A stretch of 64,000 bases of DNA, from the NCBI GenBank assembly GCA_015680905.1, contig CM027383.1, positions 91,222,501 to 91,286,500 on the forward strand, in the 5' to 3' direction. Every line of letters starts with the position of its first letter. Within the stretch, counting starts at the first letter, position 1. The stretch is from Coptis chinensis. Taxonomy: Eukaryota; Streptophyta; Magnoliopsida; Ranunculales; Ranunculaceae. Positions 56,317 to 64,000 of this stretch are shown here, in pieces. Under the pieces are notes generated by a model. That model searched no databases and was not told the origin of the DNA. It worked only from the letters and a program-made list of their open reading frames with translations. The position numbers and the translations under genes are program-made.

Positions 56317-59212
56317 ACATCATAAAAGAACCAACTTAAACTGCACAATCCCCATAATTATCCTCCATCACTTTATTAAGATATCATTCGTCCAAAACAA
56401 AACACCAACCAAACTCTAAGAATAAAATTCCTCCCTACCATGTTCTCATGTGATGCTAAAAAAATGTAAACTACGTTATTACATCTTTTCAATAAGAATC
56501 AGACCTAATAAAAGAACTAATGGACTGCTCCAAGCAAGAATCCAAATCACACGACGCGGTTCCACTGCCTTCCACCTATGTTTCCAAGAACACACCCACA
56601 TTTCCAAAACAACGCAAACATGGGTCAGCAAAATGGAATTTGCTGGTATGAGTAGACTAACCACATATAAACATTTCCAATCTTTACTTATCCAACTAAC
56701 ACTTTAAATATATCATAATTTAATTATTCTCAGCTTGGGAGACAGGTAGTTCCGTCATTTCAACCGGCATAGTTTCTTCCCAAGCAAGACTTATATCTTA
56801 TTAACTCGTTATAATAACTTGTTTTAATAACTAAGTAAGTGAACTAAAACTTACCGATATCCACTACTGTATAAGGGTAGGACCGCGTCCCTGCACAAAA
56901 TATTATTAAGTCCTACCCTCCTGCAAAAGAAAGTTAGAAATTTTATATAACATATGTAGATATCCTATAGGTATTCAAATGTAAGCCCAAACACACTCGC
57001 ACACTCAAATCAATTTCTTTTATAAATTAATCAATTATTTTTCTTATACACCCACCCTTTAGTACCTACTCCACGATTTGCACTCCACACATTTGCCAAA
57101 TCACACATTTCTGTGTGCCTCTCTCCCACCGAATACCATAATATCATAGCCATCTCTGGGCTTCCATACACATATTTCACAGCCTCTTAGGACATAAAAC
57201 TCAGGTCATTCATGGCACATTCAATGAATACCTTAGGTCATTCCCGCCACATTCAAGGAATACCTATCATATCACTAACGGGCCATTCATGGCACATTCA
57301 ATGTATGCCCTGGGTCATTTCCGTCACATTCAAGAAATACCCAACCCTACATTCCCATACACTCAAGGAATACAACTAACCCGCAAGGCGAATACATTAG
57401 TTCCTCTCTAGGGCAGTCCAAACAATCTGGTCATTCATGACACATTCAATGAATACCCATTTATAACGCTAACGGGCCATTTGTGGTACATTCAATAAAT
57501 GTCCACCTAACATATGACATCATCAGTCATAAAACTCATTTCCAAAACTTGAGGCGTGGAGAGTTCTAAAAGGGTGCAGTAAATTTGTTTACACATTATT
57601 GAACTTTATTGCATATATTATTTCAGAGAACGAAGGAGTATCTTGTTTCATGTATTTTTGGTTTACGCATTATTAATTATATGGATGTCTAAGTGTCATA
57701 ACGTTGTATATCATAAAAGACTGAAATATCACATAGTAGTTAATACATGTACACACATATATATAAAGGTCTTAGCCTAAAGCCAAGCACGCTAATAGCC
57801 CTAGACCTATCCTAATAGACCAAATCATAATCCAAGTTAAAAGTCAAACTGGGTCAACTAGTCAAAGTCAACCCTGGTCAACAGTCAAAGTCAACTCTGG
57901 TCAACAATCAAAGTCAACTCGGCTCAACAGTCAAAGTCAACCAGTCCTAAAGTCAATCCCACTAAAGTCCCAAAGACTAAGGCCCAAAACCCTTAGCCTT
58001 TCTCAAGCCCAATCTACTTAAGCCCATGAGTGAATATCCAAAAAAACACTCAAGCCCACTAGCCTGTTTCGGCCCAAGGCCAAGCAAAACTCACTGTTCA
58101 TCTTATCCTTCCTCACAGCACCTCTCCTCCACCTCCAGCCACCACCAGCCATCTAACAAGACTCGTGGTTTGACCCAAACAACACTATGAGTGGTTCGGC
58201 CCAATCTCAAACCCAACCAAGGGTCTCCCTCACCAGCGCCATCAACTCTCTCCACCGATCAGCCACCACCGGATCATCCACTCGCCAGCCCTCCCCACCT
58301 AACCGAAAATACTTCCCTTCAAAACCCCTATAACATTAACAAAAGCAAGAACCTCAATTCTTAAATTCAAAATCCTTCAACCAAAACTAGATTTAGAATT
58401 TCTCGCCACCATTAATGTTCCTCCGGAGCTTCAACAGCACGCCCAATCTCAACCCAATAGCACCCTACCACCGATTCTAAACCCGACAGCCATCTCTAAA
58501 CCCCCGACATCAACCAAATCAAAAACACAACCCACACAACCACAGTATAACAATTTCAACGATATATAGTACAAATGTTAGTTTGGGCTAGCGCAGCCAT
58601 CAGCTCTCTCTCTCCAGCGCCCATTCAAACATCAACAATCAAAATCAAACTAACAGTATAACATCACAACAAAATTCCAACAAACAATTCATTCAACCAA
58701 AAACAAAACAGTGCGATTTGGTTATTTTGGCGAAAACGCGTACCCAATACATAAATCGACCAAATTGGTTTACAGCAATCATGATCGATTTATTACCCTC
58801 GCTGTATCACGGATATAGACAAGTTTTTCGGAGACAGACATTCTTCAAACGATAGTCATGTACACACAATTAACACTAAATGTGAACAGTATGAACAATA
58901 AAAATCAATAATATATTTTTTTTCCTCATATCATACAATCTATAGTAAACGAGAAATCTACAAACCGTAAAAATCTACTCACTTGTAGTACGCTCCGACT
59001 ATCAGAAAAACTCTTCCTTTTCTTCTTTCAATAAAATTCATTTTTTTTTCTTTCCTCTGTATAAAACTCTCGCTGTGTTTTTCCCTCAAAAATTCTACGT
59101 GAGAATCCCCTTTTTTAGTTTTTAAAACCTCACCAAAAACAAGGAGGAAACTTATCTATTTACCTACGGGGTTTTTATCCTCAACTGATAGTTATCATAT
59201 CTTTGTTTTATC

Positions 59213-59252
<40 letters not shown>

Positions 59253-59287
59253 CTAAGAAAATAAAATAAAAAGATGGGGTGTTATAC
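56317..59287 (-). mobile_element. second copy of the solo LTR-like element, inverted
   Basis: On the minus strand it starts TATAACACCCCATCTTTTTATT at 59287 and follows the copy at 18628-21392 along its whole length. Shared features are an ATT microsatellite (59213-59251), purine-rich leader-like DNA, a TTGAC array (57840-57960), GAATGTGCCATGAATGACC-like repeats (57180-57500) and the block around 56470-56660. Its 3' terminus is missing: similarity fades at about 56317, where LINE sequence starts. The two copies differ by many small changes, so they are not recent twins. Confidence 0.75.
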
Positions 59288-59900
59288 TAGTTATTGTTGC
59301 ATATCATTTAAGTATAGAGCAAAATATGTTTGAGTTTATGATGGAGATAGAAGAGGTGGCTTTAGATTGTTATGCCAAGTTTTAGAAGCTGCTAAATCAA
59401 TTGATTTATATCAACGTCTAAAAATAAAGAGAATGGTAACTGATTTTGAGCTCAACAAAGACAATCAAGTAAATTTTTTTGAATAAGGGCTTTTGGAGAA
59501 CTTCAAAAGAAAATTAGAATTCAATGGTAAAGATGACTCGGATGGGGAAATGTCAAACTCTCTAAACTTGGATACATGTTATTTTACCTATTAAAAGATG
59601 TAGAAGACGATGTTCTTAACGCTGCTATCAACAAAGGTAAAAATGTATGTTTACAACGTGGAGACTCTTCGGTTGAGGTTTGTTAAAGATTTTTGGATTT
59701 TAAGTAATGATTTTTCTTATCAAAAAGTTTAATTTCAAAAAGTTGTTTCTATTCTCTCCCTGTCTCAATATCTCACTTTGTTATCGAATCAATCACCCTC
59801 TTTGTTAGTGAATCAATCGCAAATCGACAAGTTATATGCATACATTCAATTATCTATTTAAATGCATTCGTAAAATTGCGAACTTGCTAACCACCTTGTT
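59288..59900. other. no clear gene
   Basis: AT-rich DNA with short plus-strand coding-like phrases, but nothing I can name. It sits between the LTR and the tandem repeat region. Confidence 0.4.
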
Positions 59901-61870
59901 GTAACTAGTTTGTTTTGTAACCCTACGATTCCTGCATGTCTAGCAACACAATTTTTTTTGAGTAAAAAAATTTGTCGACTTGCGCAACACGTTGGGAAAT
60001 GTACATGAAGAATGAATAAAGAATTGAAGAAACACAACCCAAGTTTAGATGAAACTCTAACATGTTGCGAAAATTTGCATGGGAATCACAACGAGCAATT
60101 TAAATCTTGTTTATCTCCAAAATATAATTCATGTTTACAAATAAACTATAATGACTTGATTATGAAACTCACGTGGGGTTGCCGAAGGGGATGATATTTT
60201 AACTTCCTCCCGTGAGATAAATCTTGAAATTGAAATGAGCACGCATGATAAATGTGCTATCTCAATATATATTTATATTTGATTTGATAAATTTGATACC
60301 TTAGGTGATATTTAGTATTAAAAAAAAAAATTATACAACCTTAATTAAAAGTTATCACATTAGAGGTTTGTTTGAGTATGTGGATTGAGGTGGTGACTGG
60401 TAATGATTAGTCATCAGTACAAACAAAAATCGAATCCAAACCTCTCAAATTAGTTTTGTTATACTTTGGGACTATGGTCTGTTTCCAGTCAGTGGAGTGC
60501 TCATGCAGCATCGGAGTAAAACACATGTCCGTTCATTTGATTACGTCACATAAAGAAATTGGTAATTATTAGCTAGTTGAAAAGAAATTATTCGGCCATA
60601 GTCGTTATACGAAACAAAACTAATAGTACAAACTACAAAGTAGCTTGTTGTAAATAGTTTGTTTTTTACTTTTGTAACCCTACGACTCCAACATGTCTAG
60701 CAACACAATTTTTTTAAAGTAAAAATAGTTTGTCGACTTTCGCAACACGTTGGGAAATGTTCATGAAGAATGAATAAAAATTTGAAGAAACACAACCCAA
60801 GTTTAAATGAAACTCTAACATGTTGCGAAAATTTGCATAGAAAACACAACGAGCAATTTAAATCTTCAACGTTGTTTTGTTTTTCTCCAAAGTATAATCC
60901 ATGTTTCCAAATAAAGTCTAACGACTTGAATACAAAGCTTACATAGCGTTGCCGAAAGGAATGATATCTCAACTTCCTCTGGTTAGTCAAATACTGAAAT
61001 TGAAATGAGCACGCATGATAAATGTGCTATCTCAATATATATTTATGTTTGATTTGACAAATTTGATACCTTAGGTGATATTCAGTTCTTCAAAATTTTA
61101 CATGATCTTAATTAAAATTCATCACGTTAGAGGTTTGTTTGAGTACGTGGATTGATGTGGTGACTGGTAATGATTAGTCATCAGTATAAACAAAAATTAG
61201 TTTTGTTATGACACAAACGACTTGGCCACACCGGTCAAGAGGCCAAAAAATATAACTTTATATTTTTTCAAAATTCAAATCCCAAACGGTGTGACACCGT
61301 TTGGACTAAGTCTCAAACGCCAAAAAACATAACTTTATATTTTTTCAAAGTTTAAATCTCAAACGGTGTGGCCACATCGTTGGGTTTGCACAATGAACGA
61401 CTTAGCCGGGTCGTTTAAGTTTGGGGTTTTCGAATTCAATTTTTTGGGACCAATGACACATTTGTAATATATATTTTTTTTTGGGATTTTTTGGGACCAA
61501 TGACACACTTGTAATAATTGTTTTTTTTGTTGGAGTCTGCCAAACACAATATGGGGTCTGTCAATAACAAATACCATTAAAAGTTATCGCATTAGAGGTT
61601 TGTTTGAGTATGTGGATTGAGGTGGTGACTGGTAATGATTAGTCATCAGTATAAACAAAAATTAGTTTTGTTGTGGTTGTTTGGGACTATGGTTCATTTC
61701 CAGTCAGTGGAGTGCTCATGCATCACCAGAGTAAAACACGTGTGCGTTCATTTGATTAAGTTACACAAAGAAGTTGGTTAATTATTAGCTAGTTAAAAAG
61801 AAATTATTGAGCTATGGCCGTTATAATAATAGTACAAAGTAGTAAAGTGCATAAAAATATCTAACATCTA
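59900..61870. repeat. large direct repeats, about 740-bp unit, two and a half copies
   Basis: Unit 1 (about 59900-60640) and unit 2 (from about 60645) share long matched stretches: TAGCAACACAATTTTTTT, GCAACACGTTGGGAAATGT, AACACAACCCAAGTTTA, AACATGTTGCGAAAATTTGC and GAGCACGCATGATAAATGTG. Unit 2 is interrupted at about 61212. After the interruption a stretch already present at 61106-61212 is repeated at 61573-61675, and the unit continues to about 61850. No coding function is apparent. Confidence 0.75.
61212..61572. repeat. insert with its own short tandem repeats
   Basis: This 360-bp block splits the large repeat. It contains two tandem copies of a unit of about 77 bp (ATAACTTTATATTTTTTCAAA...CAAACGGTGTG at 61250 and 61328) and two of a unit of about 55 bp (TTTTTTGGGACCAATGACACA at 61440 and 61487). 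It is flanked by direct repeats of about 100 bp. Confidence 0.7.
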
Positions 61871-62099
61871 AAGTGCAAAAACTAACATAGTGCGTTTCAA
61901 TTCCAATACACAAAATGATACACACACAAGTGACAAGTCACAACTCAGTGCACCTCCACAGCATGTACACAAGGAAACAAAAATGGCGTGTCCCAAAAGT
62001 TTGATCAAACGACCCGTAAACTAACTACACACAAAACGTGTGCAAGTATAGCTAGCGTATTTTGATATCCAAAAGATTTTTTTTATGGCATTTTAGGGT

Positions 62100-63007
62100 T
62101 TGGTAGTCGGTGATCACGGGCAGACATTTCGGGCAGGTTAAAATAGACTTCGGGTTGCCCGAAAGACTACTACTTGTTTTCTCTTCTCTCAAAACTCAAA
62201 CCTTACAAAAAAAAAAACACACTCACTCTCACTCCCGCTTCTTCCAAGTAATTCGAAATTTTGGAGGCGGAAGAATAAATCTCAAAATATCGTTTTCTCG
62301 ATAAACGAGAAATAGATTCAAAGTCTCGTTAACCCTAATACAATATCTCTCTCTTCTTTTCAGTGTCTTCGTTTCATTTCTCAGCAGTTATTATTCATTT
62401 TTTTTAACCTAAGGTAATATATTTCAATTTTATACTTTGCTTTGTTAATAGATCTGTGTTTTTTTTTTTACTTTATTTGTTGTTGTTTATGCTGGGTTTT
62501 GAGTTTATAACCAGTGATTGAGACTGTTGAATGTTTGAGTAAAATTTTAGGGTTTAATTTGTTATACTATGAAATCTACTGGTTTGGATTGTTGGTTGTT
62601 GTTATGTATAGATTTATTTGTATTTGGAGTTGAAAATGAAGGGTTTTGATGTTCGATTGGGGATTTACCATTTTTTTTGTTGGCATTTGTAAGTAGGGTT
62701 TAAGCTTTTGGAACTATGATTTATAGATTGGGGCTTTTTTCTTGTATGTTGTTGTGGATTAGGGTTTATATCAGTTGATACGCATTTGGTGCTACTTTTA
62801 AGACATGGTTTTGGTATTGGGTTTAAAAATTAGCATTTGGGGGTTTTGTTTAGTTCACTTCTGGAGCAATATCTTTGTTTGCATTGTTTTGTTCTTCTAG
62901 GCTGCTATTGCCTTTTGTTTTCTCATGTTTGTTATGGTGCAACGTTTATTTTGGTTTGGTGTTTGATTTTATTGGTTTGTTGTGGTGTGTAGTTTGGAGA
63001 GGAGAAT
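62100..63007 (+). promoter_or_regulatory. importin beta-1 leader region with 5' intron
   Basis: A pyrimidine/purine-rich stretch (62170-62240, CACACTCACTCTCACTCCCG) suggests the transcription start region. A probable leader intron runs from GT at 62414 (context TAAG/GTAAT) to AG at 62992 (TGTGTAG). Fifteen bases of leader then precede the ATG at 63008. Leader introns of this length often raise expression of plant housekeeping genes; here that is inferred from the splice-like borders. Confidence 0.6.
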
Positions 63008-64000
63008 ATGGCGACAGAGATTACTCCATTCCTTTTGTCAGCTCAGTCGCCTGATGCGAATATCCGAACTGCAGCTGAAGCGAGTCTTAAGCAGTATCAA
63101 GAGCAAAATCTTCCTGCTTTTCTGTATTCTTTATCAGTTGAACTATCAAAAGATGATAAACCTATTGAGTCACGAAGATTGGCTGGTATTGTGCTTAAGA
63201 ACTCGTTGGATGCTAAGGATGCAGTTAGGAAGGAACAGCTGATTCAACAGTGGGTGGCTATTGATGCTTCGGTGAAATTGCAGATTAAGGAACTGCTTTT
63301 AAGGACTGTTGGGTCTGTTGTGGCGGAGGCAGGTCACACTGCTGCACAAGTGATTGCTAAAATTGCTTCGATTGAAATACCAAGGAAGGAATGGCCTGAA
63401 CTAATTGGGTCTTTACTTACCAACATGACACAACCCGATAGACCTGCATCCCTGAAGAAGTCTACTTTGGAAACTCTTGGTTTCGTTTGTGAAGAAATCT
63501 CATATCAGGATCTTGGGCAAGACGAGGTGAACTCTGTTCTTACAGCTGTTGTTCAAGGGATGACCCTTGCAGATCATGGCCCTGAAGTTCGTCTTGCTGC
63601 AACAAGGGCTTTGTATAATGCTCTTGATTTTGCACAAACTAATTTTGAGAACGAGATGGAACGGAATTATATCATGAAGGTGGTTTGCGAGACAGCAGTG
63701 TCCAGAGAGTCTGAGATTAGACAAGCAGCTTTTGAATGCCTTGTTTCAGTTTCATCTACTTATTATCATGTGCTTGAGCCATACATGCAGACTCTTTTTG
63801 ACCTTACATCAAAGGCAGTTAGACAGGACGAAGAGCGTGTTGCGCTTCAAGCAATTGAGTTTTGGAGCACCATCTGTGATGAAGAGATTGAGCTTCAAGA
63901 GTATGATGTAGAGAGTGAGGAATCTGCTTCTTCCCATTCCCACTTTATAGAGAAGGCTCTGTCGTCATTGGTTCCTATGTTGCTAGAGACCTTGTTGAAG
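63008..64000 (+). CDS. KPNB1: importin subunit beta-1 (karyopherin beta-1), N-terminal part
   Basis: The frame from ATG 63008 stays open for 331 codons to the window edge, so the gene continues beyond it. The product starts MATEITPFLLSAQSPDANIR. The importin-beta N-terminal domain follows with AAEASLKQYQEQNLPAFLYS and ESRRLAGIVLKNSLDAKD, then HEAT-repeat helices (KSTLETLGFVCEEIS, EVRLAATRALYNALDFAQ, SEIRQAAFECLVSVSSTYY, RVALQAIEFWSTICDEEIEL). Importin beta-1 carries cargo with nuclear localisation signals through the nuclear pore, alone or with importin alpha, and binds Ran-GTP through its N-terminal HEAT repeats. Full-length plant proteins are about 870 residues, so about 38% is present. No stop or frame change is seen. 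Confidence 0.92.
   Translation, partial: MATEITPFLLSAQSPDANIRTAAEASLKQYQEQNLPAFLYSLSVELSKDDKPIESRRLAGIVLKNSLDAKDAVRKEQLIQQWVAIDASVKLQIKELLLRTVGSVVAEAGHTAAQVIAKIASIEIPRKEWPELIGSLLTNMTQPDRPASLKKSTLETLGFVCEEISYQDLGQDEVNSVLTAVVQGMTLADHGPEVRLAATRALYNALDFAQTNFENEMERNYIMKVVCETAVSRESEIRQAAFECLVSVSSTYYHVLEPYMQTLFDLTSKAVRQDEERVALQAIEFWSTICDEEIELQEYDVESEESASSHSHFIEKALSSLVPMLLETLLK

Overview
The window is nuclear DNA of a flowering plant, most likely a eudicot. It is AT-rich, its genes have GT-AG introns, and its gene families are plant-type: an aprataxin-like protein with kinase, macro and HIT domains, an ETO1-like BTB/TPR protein, a SAM50-type outer membrane protein, a potato-inhibitor-I relic and importin beta-1. 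Most of the rest is transposon DNA. The species cannot be named from the sequence alone.

Layout: 1-4.7 kb, repeats and a decayed hAT transposon. 5.5-10.1 kb, an intact six-exon aprataxin-like gene (+). 11.0-11.5 kb, a Harbinger MITE. 11.66-21.6 kb, a large PIF/Harbinger element with TAA target duplications. It carries a plant-mobile-domain (PMD) gene, a broken transposase, a Myb/NAM-associated-type ORF and a nested 2.77-kb solo LTR with its own GATTC duplication. 22.1-25.4 kb, gene fragments and MITEs. 25.4-27.6 kb, a LINE 3' half (-). 27.6-33.1 kb, a 5'-truncated chromovirus-type Ty3 retrotransposon (-). 34.2-40.4 kb, an ETO1-like gene (+) with a frameshift-ridden first exon and clean later exons. 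41.7-42.0 kb, a protease-inhibitor relic (-). 42.1-45.1 kb, a second Harbinger element whose partner ORF encodes zinc knuckles. 46.0-51.4 kb, a SAM50 homologue (-) with two frame breaks. 51.6-54 kb, a third Harbinger transposase relic (+). 55.2-56.3 kb, a LINE fragment (+). 56.3-59.3 kb, a second, inverted copy of the solo LTR. 59.9-61.9 kb, tandem low-copy repeats. 63.0 kb to the end, the first 331 codons of importin beta-1 (+), with a leader intron.

The host genes are unrelated housekeeping or regulatory genes: DNA end repair, ethylene-synthesis control, mitochondrial outer-membrane biogenesis and nuclear import. They do not form a cluster. The most unusual content is in the transposons. 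One Harbinger element encloses a PMD gene, one has a zinc-knuckle partner ORF instead of a Myb partner, the elements have family-specific subterminal repeats, and two solo LTRs carry dense WRKY-type W-box arrays. The host genes between 34 and 51 kb all carry frame breaks while the flanking host genes are clean. Either pseudogenisation or uneven assembly quality could explain this.
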